Assembly: GCF_902141855.1 (NCBI RefSeq)
Contig: NZ_CABFVH010000005.1
Location: forward strand, 62,001 to 126,000
Direction: 5' to 3'
Length of the DNA: 64,000 nt
Origin: Methylobacterium dankookense
GTDB taxonomy: Bacteria; Pseudomonadota; Alphaproteobacteria; Rhizobiales; Beijerinckiaceae
The position numbers and the translations under genes are program-made. Shown here in pieces: positions 55,981-64,000 of the stretch. Below the pieces are notes generated by a model, which did no database searches, was not told where the DNA came from, and worked only from the letters and a program-made list of their open reading frames with translations. How positions within the stretch are numbered: position 1 is the first letter of the stretch; every line of letters begins with the position of its first letter.

Positions 55981-56028
55981 CGGGACCTGTGCTCGTCCTG
56001 TCGGGTGTCTGAGGGGCTGCGGCCGGGT

Positions 56029-56475
56029 TCAGGCGGCCGGATCGGGGAGGGCGTCGTGGGCGGGGCGTCCCTCCGCCTCCCAGACCGGCCCGAGATCCTT
56101 CATCTGCACCTCGATGCATTCCACGTCGAGCCGGATCGCGGCGCCGCCGGAGAAGACGAGGGTGATCGCGCCGGAGGGCGGCTCGGCCGGATCGAAGGTG
56201 ACGGCGAGCAGGCTGAGCACCGCCTCCGGATCCCGGCCGGGGGCGATGCCGCGGGTGCGCACGCCGAGCACCCGCTCGAAATGCACGCCCGCGAGGCGCC
56301 GCCGGGTCGGGCCGCCCTCCGGCGCCGCCCAGTCGAAGCGGCGCAGCACCAGGGCGAAGCGGTGCTCGGCCGCGAGATAGGTCAGGTCGGCGGCCCGCAG
56401 GACCGCGTCCTGCAGATGCGCCGAGATCACGGTGAGATCCTCGGCATCGAGGGCTGTGAGCTTCAGAAGCTCCAT
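56029..56475 (-). CDS. DUF2948 family protein
   Basis: 148 residues starting MELLKLTALDAEDLTVISAHLQDAV, with RFDWAAPEGGPTRRRLAGVHF and VFSGGAAIRLDVECIEVQM; this is the DUF2948 pattern, a conserved alphaproteobacterial protein with no known role. Directly upstream of hisD on the same strand (48 bases) and near murA, in the usual order. The ATG was chosen because the whole family starts at this point. Confidence 0.88.
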   Translation of the reverse strand: MELLKLTALDAEDLTVISAHLQDAVLRAADLTYLAAEHRFALVLRRFDWAAPEGGPTRRRLAGVHFERVLGVRTRGIAPGRDPEAVLSLLAVTFDPAEPPSGAITLVFSGGAAIRLDVECIEVQMKDLGPVWEAEGRPAHDALPDPAA

Positions 56476-56758
56476 GCGGATCCCTTGCTTCCCTGCTGCG
56501 TCCCGGCCGCTCCGCGCGGTCGCCCGAGCGATCACGGAAGGGTGAATTTCACGTGAAACGTCGGCGGGTAGGTAGCGGCGCAGGCCGCCTCCGGCAACCG
56601 GATCGCGCGGCGTGCCGGGCACGGCGCGATCGAGCCGAAAGCTTGGGGTCGAAGCCCGAGAACGGCTCATGTGCCGTTCAGGCGCTCCCCGCTATCCGAT
56701 GCGCAGCGTCACGCACCCGCCCGGCTGCCGGCCGGCACGCTGTTTCGAGGAGATTTTC

Positions 56759-57067
56759 GTGAAGCGCATCACGCTTGCGGCGCTCGCCGCCCTGACCCTG
56801 GGCACGACCCTCGGGGTCGCCACGGCCAGCGCGCAATATTACGACGACCGCCCGCGCCGCTACGAGCGCTACGACGACACGTACCGCTACGAGCGCCGCC
56901 GCCGCGACTTCGACGAGGACCGCTACGAGCGGCGCGGCTACGGCCGCCGCGGCAGCATCTGCGTGACGGCCCGCGGCAATTGCGTGACGCGGCCGGCCCC
57001 GTTCAACGCCCCCTGCGGCTGCGAGGTCCCGGGCTTCGGCTTCAAGCGCGGCGCGATCGGCGGCTGA
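56759..57067 (+). CDS. small secreted Tyr/Arg-rich protein, 102 aa
   Basis: Signal peptide (LAALAALTLGTTLGVATASA) followed by a mature part dominated by Tyr, Arg and Asp (YYDDRPRRYERYDDTYRYER), then a Cys-containing C-terminal segment (ICVTARGNCVTRPAPFNAPC). GTG start with GAGGAG 6 bases ahead. It resembles other small Tyr/Arg-rich periplasmic proteins in Methylobacterium. A hairpin terminator follows the stop. No function assigned. Confidence 0.6.
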   Translation: MKRITLAALAALTLGTTLGVATASAQYYDDRPRRYERYDDTYRYERRRRDFDEDRYERRGYGRRGSICVTARGNCVTRPAPFNAPCGCEVPGFGFKRGAIGG

Positions 57068-57073
57068 TCGCGC

Positions 57074-57104
57074 CGGACGTGCCCGGCCGAACCGGGCGCG
57101 TCCG
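57074..57104. terminator. two-way hairpin between the small secreted protein and murA
   Basis: CGGACGTGCCCGG-CCGAA-CCGGGCGCGTCCG, 13-base stem with one wobble, in the 45-base convergent gap. Confidence 0.75.
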
Positions 57105-57112
57105 TCTCCCGA

Positions 57113-58402
57113 TCAGGCCCGCACGCGCTCGATCCGGGCGCCGCAGCGGCCGAGCTTGGCCTCGAGCGCCTCGAAGCCGCGGTCGAGGTGGTAGACCCGG
57201 TTGATCTGGGTCTCGCCCTCGGCGGCCAGCCCGGCGATCACCAGGGAGACCGAGGCGCGCAGGTCGGTGGCCATCACGGGCGCGCCCTTCAGGCGCTCGA
57301 CGCCCTCGACGATGGCCGCGTCGCCGTCGAGCCGGATCTTCGCCCCGAGGCGGGCGAGTTCCTGCACGTGCATGAAGCGGTTCTCGAAGATCGTCTCGCG
57401 GATGCGCGAGCTGCCCCTGGCCAGGGTCATCAGCGCCATGAACTGCGCCTGGAGGTCGGTGGGGAAGCCCGGGAACGGGTCGGTGGTCACGTCCACCGCG
57501 GCGATGCCGGCGCCGTTGCGGCGCACGCGGATCCCGTCCGGCACCTGGGTGATCTCGGCGCCCGTGGTCGCGAGCACGTCGAGGGCGGCGTGCAGGAGGT
57601 CGGCGCGGGTGTTCTCCAGGACCACGTCGCCGCCCGTCATCGCCACGGCCATGGCGTAGGTGCCGGTCTCGATGCGGTCGGGCAGCACCTCGTGCCGGGC
57701 GCCGTGCAGGCGGGCCACGCCCTCGATCTCGATGCGCGGCGTGCCGGCGCCCTTGATGCGCGCGCCCATCTTGATCAGGCACTCGGCGAGGTCGACCACC
57801 TCCGGCTCGCGGGCGGCGTTCTCGATCACCGTGGTGCCGTAGGCGAGCGCCGCGGCCATGAGGGCCACGTGCGTGCCGCCGACCGTGACCTTCGGGAAGC
57901 TGATCTCGCCCCCGCGCAGGCCGTTCTTGGTCTTGGCGACCACGTAGCCGCCGTCGATCTCGATCTGCGCGCCGAGCTTCTCCATCGCCATGATCAGGAG
58001 GTCCACGGGGCGCGTGCCGATGGCGCAGCCGCCGGGCAGGGAGACCTTGGCCTCGCCGAACCGGGCGAGCAGGGGCGCCACCACCCAGAAGCTCGCCCGC
58101 ATGGTCGAGACGAGGTCGTAGGGCGCGGTCGTGTCGATGACGTTCGAGGCGGTCAGCCGGATGGTCTGGCCGGTCTCGGTGGTCTGCCCGGGCCGCTTGC
58201 CCACCACCATCTGATCGACGCCGTGATTGCCGAGGATGCGGGTCAGCGCCGTGATGTCGGCGAGCCGCGGCACGTTGATGAGTTCCAGCGTCTCGCCGGT
58301 CAGCAGGCTCGCGATCATCAGGGGCAGCGCCGCGTTCTTGGCGCCCGAGATCGGGATGGTGCCGTGCAGCTCGGTCCCCCCGGTGATGTGGATGCGGTCC
58401 AT
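57113..58402 (-). CDS. murA: UDP-N-acetylglucosamine 1-carboxyvinyltransferase
   Basis: 429 residues. First committed step of peptidoglycan synthesis, transfer of enolpyruvate from PEP. Lys22 (SGAKNAALP) and the catalytic Cys126 ([14 protein letters not shown]), together with Arg131, are present; Cys means fosfomycin sensitivity is expected. The start was taken at MDRIHITGG; the upstream open frame is read-through. It faces the small secreted protein and begins the alphaproteobacterial murA-DUF2948-hisD block. Confidence 0.97.
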   Translation of the reverse strand: MDRIHITGGTELHGTIPISGAKNAALPLMIASLLTGETLELINVPRLADITALTRILGNHGVDQMVVGKRPGQTTETGQTIRLTASNVIDTTAPYDLVSTMRASFWVVAPLLARFGEAKVSLPGGCAIGTRPVDLLIMAMEKLGAQIEIDGGYVVAKTKNGLRGGEISFPKVTVGGTHVALMAAALAYGTTVIENAAREPEVVDLAECLIKMGARIKGAGTPRIEIEGVARLHGARHEVLPDRIETGTYAMAVAMTGGDVVLENTRADLLHAALDVLATTGAEITQVPDGIRVRRNGAGIAAVDVTTDPFPGFPTDLQAQFMALMTLARGSSRIRETIFENRFMHVQELARLGAKIRLDGDAAIVEGVERLKGAPVMATDLRASVSLVIAGLAAEGETQINRVYHLDRGFEALEAKLGRCGARIERVRA

Positions 58403-58529
58403 GCTGGTTCCTTCGGGCGCGAAGCCCCGATGTGGCGCCGGATTCGTGCCGGTGATCGGCGGCTGTGGCCGGGGCCTGCGGCAGATCAATGCGCGGCCCG
58501 AGGCTTGGCGGTTATCTCTCGGCGGCAGC

Positions 58530-58739
58530 CTATAGTCGACTTGTGTCCAAATCGGGAGCGCCGCCTTGATCGTCCGGACCGGCCTCGCCGTCCCGCCCCT
58601 CCGCCGGCGGGGCCGGCTCTCCCGTCCGCTCCCCGGCCTCGCCGGGCGTGCGCGCCCGCTCCTGCGCCTTCCGGCGGCGCAGATTGTCCCGGAGCGCCGC
58701 CTTGAGGCGCTCCGCCCGTTCGCCATCCGTCTCGCCCAT
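58530..58739 (-). CDS. conserved small protein with basic helix, 69 aa
   Basis: The helix [29 protein letters not shown] at the start is the conserved feature: a short basic helix with the '[11 protein letters not shown]' pattern found in small alphaproteobacterial proteins near murA. The rest is acidic and disordered. It is transcribed toward murA with a 127-base gap. Function unknown; it may bind nucleic acid or ribosomes, but that is speculation. Confidence 0.55.
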   Translation of the reverse strand: MGETDGERAERLKAALRDNLRRRKAQERARTPGEAGERTGEPAPPAEGRDGEAGPDDQGGAPDLDTSRL

Positions 58740-59064
58740 CCGCGAACCCGCTCCCGCGTTACGCTCCGTTCACCCTGTGCGGCGCAACGTCGCCCGTCCC
58801 GGCGTCCTATCTCGGCGCGCGCAGATCAGGAATGTTGGAACTCATCTTGAATCGATTCCAGATCAGCCTGTATCTTCACCTCGACAGCGCCTGAAGACGC
58901 TGCCGCCAGGAAACCGCAGCCACGTTCCAAGCCCGCCACGGCCAGCAGGTGCCAGCCTCGCGCCGGCGCCACGGTTCCGGCAAGCCCGGAAGACCGGTGC
59001 CGGCCGTCTGTTCCCGCGCATCGGCGGCTCGCCCGTCCTCAAGACAGCCATCCGAAGGACCCTC
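58740..59064. other. promoter and leader region of hemA
   Basis: About 325 bases without a gene. Contains GAATCGATTC (a perfect 10-base palindrome at 58850-58859) in the broader TTGAATCGATTCCA, loosely like an FNR-type site but not a match to TTGATNNNNATCAA. Confidence 0.4.
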
Positions 59065-60360
59065 ATGCCCGTGACCCGGTTGCCCGCCGCCCCGAACTCC
59101 GCATCGGCCGGACCCGGCATCAAGACGGATTACGAGGGTCATTTCCGCGGCGCCCTCGACAAGCTGCACGGCGAGCGGCGCTACCGCGTCTTCGCCGATA
59201 TCGAGCGCATCGCCGGCCGCTTCCCGGCCGCGACCTGGCGCCGGGCGGACGGCTCCACCCGCGAGATCACCGTATGGTGCTCGAACGACTATCTCGGCAT
59301 GGGCCAGCACCCCGAGGTCGTCGGCGCCATGACCGACACGGCCAAGCGCTGCGGCGTCGGCGCGGGCGGCACCCGCAACATCGCCGGCAACAACTCGCCC
59401 CTCGTCGACCTCGAGCGCGAGCTCGCCGACCTCCACGGCAAGGAGGCGGGCCTCGTCTTCACCTCGGGCTACGTCTCGAACCAGGCCGGCATCTCGACGA
59501 TCGCCAAGCTGATCCCGAACTGCCTGATCCTGTCGGACGCCTACAACCACAACTCGATGATCGAGGGCGTGCGCCACTCGGGCTGCGAGAAGCGCATCTT
59601 CCGCCACAACGACCTCGCCCATCTCGAGGAATTGCTGATCGCGGCCGGCGACCGGCCGAAGCTGATCGTGTTCGAGAGCGTCTACTCGATGGACGGCGAC
59701 GTGGCGCCGATCGGGAAGATCTGCGACCTCGCCGACCGCTACGGCGCGATGACCTATCTCGACGAGGTCCACGCGGTGGGCCTGTACGGCGAGCGCGGCG
59801 CTGGCATCGCCGAGCGCGACGGGGTGATGCACCGCGTCGACGTGATCGAGGGCACGCTCGCCAAGGGCTTCGGCTGCGTCGGCGGCTACATCACGGCCTC
59901 GGCCGCGATCTGCGACGCGGTGCGCAGCTTCGCCCCGGGCTTCATCTTCACCACCGCGCTGCCCCCCGCCGTGGCGGCGGCGGCGCGCGCCTCGGTGCGC
60001 TACCTCAAGCGCTCGAAGACGGAGCGCGAGGCGCACCAGCGCCAGGCCGCCCGCACCAAGGCCGCCCTCGACGCGGCCGGCCTGCCGGTCCTCGCCACCC
60101 CGACGCATATCGTGCCGGTGATGGTGGGCGATGCGGAGCTGTGCAAGGCGGCGGCCGACCACCTGCTGGAGTGCCACGGCATCTACATCCAGCCGATCAA
60201 CTACCCGACCGTGCCGCGCGGCACCGAGCGCCTGCGCATCACGCCCTCGCCCTTCCACGACGAGGCGCAGATCCAGAAGCTCACCGCGGCTCTGGCCGAG
60301 ACCTGGGACGCCCTCGACCTGCCGCGCGCCGGCACCGTCTTCGTCGAGGCGGCGGAGTAG
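59065..60360 (+). CDS. hemA: 5-aminolevulinate synthase
   Basis: 431 residues. Makes 5-aminolevulinate from glycine and succinyl-CoA, the first haem and bacteriochlorophyll precursor (Shemin pathway, typical of alphaproteobacteria). Landmarks: [51 protein letters not shown] and the PLP-lysine in [13 protein letters not shown] (Lys267). The C-terminal [20 protein letters not shown] is diagnostic. The long open frame upstream is read-through. It abuts the convergent hydrolase gene with no gap. Confidence 0.97.
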   Translation: MPVTRLPAAPNSASAGPGIKTDYEGHFRGALDKLHGERRYRVFADIERIAGRFPAATWRRADGSTREITVWCSNDYLGMGQHPEVVGAMTDTAKRCGVGAGGTRNIAGNNSPLVDLERELADLHGKEAGLVFTSGYVSNQAGISTIAKLIPNCLILSDAYNHNSMIEGVRHSGCEKRIFRHNDLAHLEELLIAAGDRPKLIVFESVYSMDGDVAPIGKICDLADRYGAMTYLDEVHAVGLYGERGAGIAERDGVMHRVDVIEGTLAKGFGCVGGYITASAAICDAVRSFAPGFIFTTALPPAVAAAARASVRYLKRSKTEREAHQRQAARTKAALDAAGLPVLATPTHIVPVMVGDAELCKAAADHLLECHGIYIQPINYPTVPRGTERLRITPSPFHDEAQIQKLTAALAETWDALDLPRAGTVFVEAAE

Positions 60361-61092
60361 CTAGATCTCCAGGACGAGCCCGTCCTCGGCGGCGATGTAG
60401 CCGTCGGGCGTGTGGGCCAGCATCTCCGGGCTCATGTGGGTGAGCATGAGCCGCTTGGGCGCGATCTCGGGGAGCCGCGCCTTCAGCATCGCCCAGGAGA
60501 GGTGGAACTTCACCGGCCGCTCCACCGTGTAGCCCTCGGCGATCATCAGGTCGGCACTGGCGCCGGCCGGAACCAGCGCCTCGACCCATTGCGTGTCGCC
60601 CGTATAGGTCAGCACCTTGCCCGCATGGGCGAGCCGCAGGGCGTGCGAGGGCGCGCCCGAGGGATGCTCCACCGCGAAGGCCGTGAGCGCGACCCCGCCA
60701 AAAGTCTCGGGGGCGCCGGCCTCGATCTCCCGCACCATGACCGGGAAGGTGCGCTCCACCGTGCTGGAGCCCGGGAACAGCACCTCCATCGCCGCCGGCA
60801 GCCGCTCGCGGAGTCCGGGCGGGCCGACGATGGTCAGGGGCTTCGTTCGCCGGCTCACGAGCTGGCCGTCGAGGATCAGCCAGGGCAGGCCGCCGAAATG
60901 GTCGCCGTGCAGGTGGGTGAGGAACACCGTGTCGATCCCGTTCGGGTCGACGCCGAAGCGGCGCATGGCGATGAGCGCCGAGGCCCCGCAATCGACGAGG
61001 AAGCCCGTCCCCTCCGAGGCCACGTGGAAGCAGGTATGCAGGCGCCCGCCGGAGCCGAAGGCGTCGCCGCAGCCGAGGACCGTGAGCCGCAT
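60361..61092 (-). CDS. MBL-fold metallo-hydrolase (RNase Z-like)
   Basis: 243 residues. The metal-binding THLHGDHFGG (His60, His62, Asp64, His65) and the later YTGDTQ and LTHMS segments are the metallo-beta-lactamase set. The start VLGCGDAFGSGGRLHTCF resembles RNase Z/ElaC and PhnP-like enzymes that take a nucleotide or RNA. The stop adjoins the hemA stop. The substrate is unknown. Confidence 0.85.
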   Translation of the reverse strand: MRLTVLGCGDAFGSGGRLHTCFHVASEGTGFLVDCGASALIAMRRFGVDPNGIDTVFLTHLHGDHFGGLPWLILDGQLVSRRTKPLTIVGPPGLRERLPAAMEVLFPGSSTVERTFPVMVREIEAGAPETFGGVALTAFAVEHPSGAPSHALRLAHAGKVLTYTGDTQWVEALVPAGASADLMIAEGYTVERPVKFHLSWAMLKARLPEIAPKRLMLTHMSPEMLAHTPDGYIAAEDGLVLEI

Positions 61093-61184
61093 CGTGAAAC
61101 CTCCTGAGGGACGCGCCCGGGATACGCGCCGTTGCATCGCAGCACGGGATGCGCTGTAGCTCCCCCGCTCGCGAATCATAGGGG

Positions 61185-61751
61185 ATGGGAGCGGCGATGT
61201 CGGGTGGTCACGGGGGAATCGAGGGATCCAACAAGCGCGTCGCGCTGCTGATCTCGGTGCTGGCGCTGTTCCTCGCCTTCAGCGAGACGCTGGGCAAGGC
61301 GGCCCAGACCGACGCGATCGGCGCCAATGTCGAGGCGTCGAACCAATGGGCCTTCTTCCAGGCCCGCACCATCCGCGGCACGGTGCTGAAGACCGCCGAC
61401 GAGGTCATCGCCCTGCTGCCGCCGGGGCCGAACCAGGACGCGGTCCAGGCCAAGCGCGCCGAGTGGGCCAAGACGATGGCGCGCTGGGATTCCGAGCCCG
61501 CCACGGGCGAGGGCCGCAAGGAGCTCTCCGAGAAGGCCAAGGTCGCCCAGGAGAATCGCGACCTGTCGCTCCACCGCTACCACCATTACGAATTGGCCTC
61601 GGCCGCCTTCCAGATCGGCATCGTGCTGGCCTCGGCCGAGGTGATCACCGGCATCGTCGCCCTGGTCTTCGCGGGCGGCCTGCTCGGCATCGCCGGCGCG
61701 GTCATGCTGGGCTTCGGCTTCTTCGCGCCGCACGCCCTGCACCTGTTCTGA
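61185..61751 (+). CDS. DUF4337 membrane protein
   Basis: 188 residues: N-terminal membrane helix (RVALLISVLALFLAFSE), a soluble helical region with the TDAIGANVEASNQWAFFQARTIR motif, and a C-terminal hydrophobic pair (IGIVLASAEVITGIVALVF and LLGIAGAVMLGFGFFAP). The motif and layout fit DUF4337, conserved in proteobacteria and of unknown role. Starts with ATG 61185 (an ATG 12 bases later is also possible). Confidence 0.85.
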   Translation: MGAAMSGGHGGIEGSNKRVALLISVLALFLAFSETLGKAAQTDAIGANVEASNQWAFFQARTIRGTVLKTADEVIALLPPGPNQDAVQAKRAEWAKTMARWDSEPATGEGRKELSEKAKVAQENRDLSLHRYHHYELASAAFQIGIVLASAEVITGIVALVFAGGLLGIAGAVMLGFGFFAPHALHLF

Positions 61752-61899
61752 CGGCGCTCCGGACAATCCGAGCGGCGGCGTCAACCCTGCGCTAAGGGCG
61801 CCGGCCGAACCTGCCGGGGACGCGTGCATCGCGGTAAGGGTCCGTTCACGCCGATGGCGTCGCATAGGGGCTCGATCGATCCCCGGCGACGGCCCTGCC

Positions 61900-62871
61900 A
61901 TGCGCATCCTCCTCGCACCGGCGCTGCTGCTCGCCGCGTGCGGCTCCGCCCCGGCGGCTGAGCCCACCCCCTTCCGGGCCGCCCTCGCGGCGGCCGGCGG
62001 CTGCGGCCAGCACCGCGTCCTCGCCGAGGAGCGCCTCGGCGGGCTCGGCACCGCGACGGCCTCCGCCGTGCCGCAGGGCGAGGCCGACCTGTTCGGCAAG
62101 CCCGCCGGGCAATGGACCGAGGACGAGATCCGCGACGCCCTGGCGGCCTTCGCCGCCTGCGAGAGCCGCTCCGGGCCGGCGGCGACCGGGCGCGAGCGCC
62201 TCGCCCGGGACCTGCGCAGCCTGGAGGCCGCCCTGCGCCGGGCCATCGTCGTCGGCCACGCCCTCGCCCCGGCCGAGACCGGAGAGGAGCGTCCGCCGCA
62301 CGGCTCCGGCCGCGGCGCCGCGCAGAATGCCGCCCCGGCCCCGTCCGGCTCGGGCCGCCTGCGGCAGGGTCCCGCCTTCATCCCCGCCGCCCGGACAGCC
62401 GGCGCATCGCCGGAGAGCCGGCCGCCGGCCGCGAGCCTTCCGGATGCCGGCCCGGCCGAGGCGCGCCTCGAGGCCGCCGCGGCGCAGGCCGTCACGCCCG
62501 TGCCGGAGGAGGCCGCCCCGGCCATCCGGACCGGGGGCGCCCGGGAGCAGGGCCATGCGGCGCCCGAAGCGCCGGGCCGCCCCGCCCCGGTCGCCGCCCA
62601 CCGGCCGCCGCCGGAGCGGATGCAGTGCCCGATCAGCCTCGGCACCTTCGAGATGCTCCAGGCGGAGATGCGGCTCGCCGAGGTCGAGGCCCTCATCGGC
62701 TGCCGCGGCAGCGTCGAGGGCACCGCGACGATCCCCGGGCTCGGCGCCTTCGAGACCTATCTCTGGTCGGATCGCGGCGGCAGCGCCACCGTCACGCTGG
62801 TCTTCCAGAACAAGCGCCTGAAATCGAAGGTGCAGCGCGGCCTCGCCGCGGAGGCCGCGCGCGGGAGCTGA
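61900..62871 (+). CDS. putative lipoprotein with a C-terminal BLIP/SmpA-like domain
   Basis: 323 residues. Lipobox LLAACGS with Cys14, a central region of low complexity rich in Ala, Pro and Gly (about 120-225), and a C-terminal domain (about 240-315) reading MQCPISLGTFEMLQAEM, LAEVEALIGCRGSVEG and VFQNKRLKSKVQRGL, the pattern of small SmpA/OmlA-like or DUF3862 modules with a central Cys. This would place it at the outer or inner membrane. Function unknown. Confidence 0.65.
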   Translation: MRILLAPALLLAACGSAPAAEPTPFRAALAAAGGCGQHRVLAEERLGGLGTATASAVPQGEADLFGKPAGQWTEDEIRDALAAFAACESRSGPAATGRERLARDLRSLEAALRRAIVVGHALAPAETGEERPPHGSGRGAAQNAAPAPSGSGRLRQGPAFIPAARTAGASPESRPPAASLPDAGPAEARLEAAAAQAVTPVPEEAAPAIRTGGAREQGHAAPEAPGRPAPVAAHRPPPERMQCPISLGTFEMLQAEMRLAEVEALIGCRGSVEGTATIPGLGAFETYLWSDRGGSATVTLVFQNKRLKSKVQRGLAAEAARGS

Positions 62872-62874
62872 GCA

Positions 62875-64000
62875 TCAGAACAGGCTGAGCTGCCGCGCGG
62901 GCTCGGCGAGGCGGGTGCGCAGGTCGAGCCGGTCGGTGAGGGCGACGGGCCTGTGGTCGGCGGCGATCAGGAAGGGCCGCGCGCGCTTCAGCCCGGAGGT
63001 GAGCCGGGCCACGTCGTCGAGCCGCAGGGTGGTGTGGCGGCGCGCCTGGACGATCCGGTCGACGGCGCGCGCGCCGAGGCCCGGCACCCGCAGCAGCATC
63101 TCGCGCTCGGCCCGGTTCACATCCACGGGGAAGCGGGCGCGGTTCTTCAGGGCCCAGGCGAGCTTCGGGTCGATGTCGAGGGCGAGCATGCCGTCATCGG
63201 CGGCCTCCGCCACCTCGGCGGGGGAGAAGTCGTAGTACCGCAGCAGCCAGTCGGCCTGGTAGAGCCGGTGCTCGCGCTGGAGCGGGGGCGATTTGAGCGG
63301 CAGGATCGCCGCGCCGTCCGGGATCGGGCTGAAGGCCGAGTAGTAGACGCGCTTGAGGCCGACCCGGCCGTAGAGATGCGCGCTCTTGGCGATCAGCGCC
63401 GCGTCGGTGGTGTCGTCCGCGCCGACGATGACCTGCGTCGAGTGCCCGGCCGGGCTGAACCGGCGCTTCTCGGCCCGCGCCTCCGCGATGCGCTCGCCGA
63501 TCTGCGCCATCGCGCCCTCGATCGCGGCGCCGTCCTTCTCGGGCGCCAGCCGCTCCAGGCTGGCCTCGGTCGGCAGCTCCACGTTGATCGAGAGCCGGTC
63601 GGCATAGAGCCCCGCCTCCTCGATCAGCCAGGGGCTCGCCTCGGGGATGGTCTTCAGGTGGATGTAGCCGCGGAAGCCGTGGTCGCGCCGCAGCGCCTTG
63701 GCCACCCGCGTCAGCAATTCCATCGTGTGGTCGGGCGAGCGGATGATGCCGGAGGAGAGGAACAGGCCCTCGATGTAGTTGCGCTTGTAGAACTCGACGG
63801 TGAGGCGCACGACCTCGTCGACGCTGAACTTCGCCCGGCGCACGTTCGAGGAGCGCCGGTTCACGCAATAGGCGCAGTCGAACAGGCACCAGTTCGTCAG
63901 CAGGATCTTCAGGAGCGAGACGCAGCGCCCGTCCGGCGTGTAGGCGTGGCAGATGCCGGCGCCCGTGGTGGAGCCGAGCCCGTCCTTGCCGGCCGCGCGC
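62875..64000 (-). CDS. radical SAM DNA modification/repair protein, C-terminal part
   Basis: Truncated at the right edge. The radical SAM cluster NWCLFDCAYC (CxxxCxxC) lies near 63865-63890, followed by KFSVDEVVRLTVEFYKRNYI, SSGIIRSPDHTMELL, YIHLKTIPEASPWLIEEAG and a helix-hairpin-helix tail ([20 protein letters not shown]). This is the family annotated as putative DNA modification/repair radical SAM protein, usually paired with a uracil-DNA-glycosylase-like gene, which would lie upstream (to the right), outside the window. Confidence 0.88.
   Translation of the reverse strand, partial: RAAGKDGLGSTTGAGICHAYTPDGRCVSLLKILLTNWCLFDCAYCVNRRSSNVRRAKFSVDEVVRLTVEFYKRNYIEGLFLSSGIIRSPDHTMELLTRVAKALRRDHGFRGYIHLKTIPEASPWLIEEAGLYADRLSINVELPTEASLERLAPEKDGAAIEGAMAQIGERIAEARAEKRRFSPAGHSTQVIVGADDTTDAALIAKSAHLYGRVGLKRVYYSAFSPIPDGAAILPLKSPPLQREHRLYQADWLLRYYDFSPAEVAEAADDGMLALDIDPKLAWALKNRARFPVDVNRAEREMLLRVPGLGARAVDRIVQARRHTTLRLDDVARLTSGLKRARPFLIAADHRPVALTDRLDLRTRLAEPARQLSLF

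Overview
The window is about 70% G+C and reads as a chromosome segment of an alphaproteobacterium of the order Hyphomicrobiales (Rhizobiales), most likely Methylobacterium or a close relative. The evidence is the gene content: a NepR/EcfG general stress pair, the phaR/phaAB polyhydroxybutyrate genes, the alphaproteobacterial blocks secB-tim44-mltA-smr and murA-DUF2948-hisD-UPF0262-phosphatase, ALAS-type hemA, a PmtA-like methyltransferase and a very divergent PEP carboxylase. Several families of short structured intergenic repeats add to the picture. The genus is inferred from content and style, not from a marker gene.

Layout. 0-6.6 kb: end of a TAXI-TRAP receptor, small unknown genes, an asparaginase, a membrane diguanylate cyclase, a PNPOx-like flavoprotein, a glutathione S-transferase and a divergent LysR regulator broken by a frameshift. 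6.7-8.7 kb: tRNA-Thr(TGT) followed by a patch of small orphan genes, including two tandem PilZ proteins, that looks like accessory DNA. 9-11.3 kb: nepR-ecfG, an unknown Ser/Pro/Gly-rich protein, PmtA-like methyltransferase. 11.6-19 kb: dnaJ, PEP carboxylase, a cupin and a glycerophosphodiesterase. 19-22 kb: phaB and phaA facing phaR. 22.4-30.5 kb: rpmF, a secreted helix-hairpin-helix protein, a TerC-type membrane protein, a lipid kinase, a membrane protein with a degenerate nuclease fold, paraslipin/NfeD, and a VapBC-like toxin-antitoxin pair with a perfect palindromic operator. 30.6-43.3 kb: dnaK, hisS, an MFS exporter, secB-tim44-mltA-smr and rho. 43.4-50.3 kb: a seven-gene MoxR/Bat operon. 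50.5-54.2 kb: MgtC-like protein, a short-chain dehydrogenase, an NlpC/P60 peptidase and a low-molecular-weight phosphatase. 54.2-64 kb: UPF0262, hisD, DUF2948, murA, hemA, a metallo-hydrolase, a lipoprotein and the start-less end of a radical SAM DNA-modification/repair protein.

How it works together. Most of this is core metabolism and envelope maintenance: protein folding and export (dnaJ, dnaK, secB), wall turnover (murA, mltA, NlpC), carbon storage (phaABR), anaplerosis (ppc), histidine and haem synthesis, transcription termination (rho) and the general stress response (nepR-ecfG). c-di-GMP signalling is represented by one cyclase without an inhibitory site and two minimal PilZ proteins.

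The most unusual signals are not single genes. A composite hairpin repeat abuts the stop codon of three unrelated genes (pmtA, the lipid kinase, mgtC), always in the same sense as the gene. A second hairpin family fills two convergent gaps, and a third has a compensatory base change between copies. Three proteins (asparaginase, PEP carboxylase, SNase-like) have substitutions at expected active-site positions, and two genes carry small frameshifts. I did not find a CRISPR array, prophage, insertion sequence or a clearly new multi-gene defence system.
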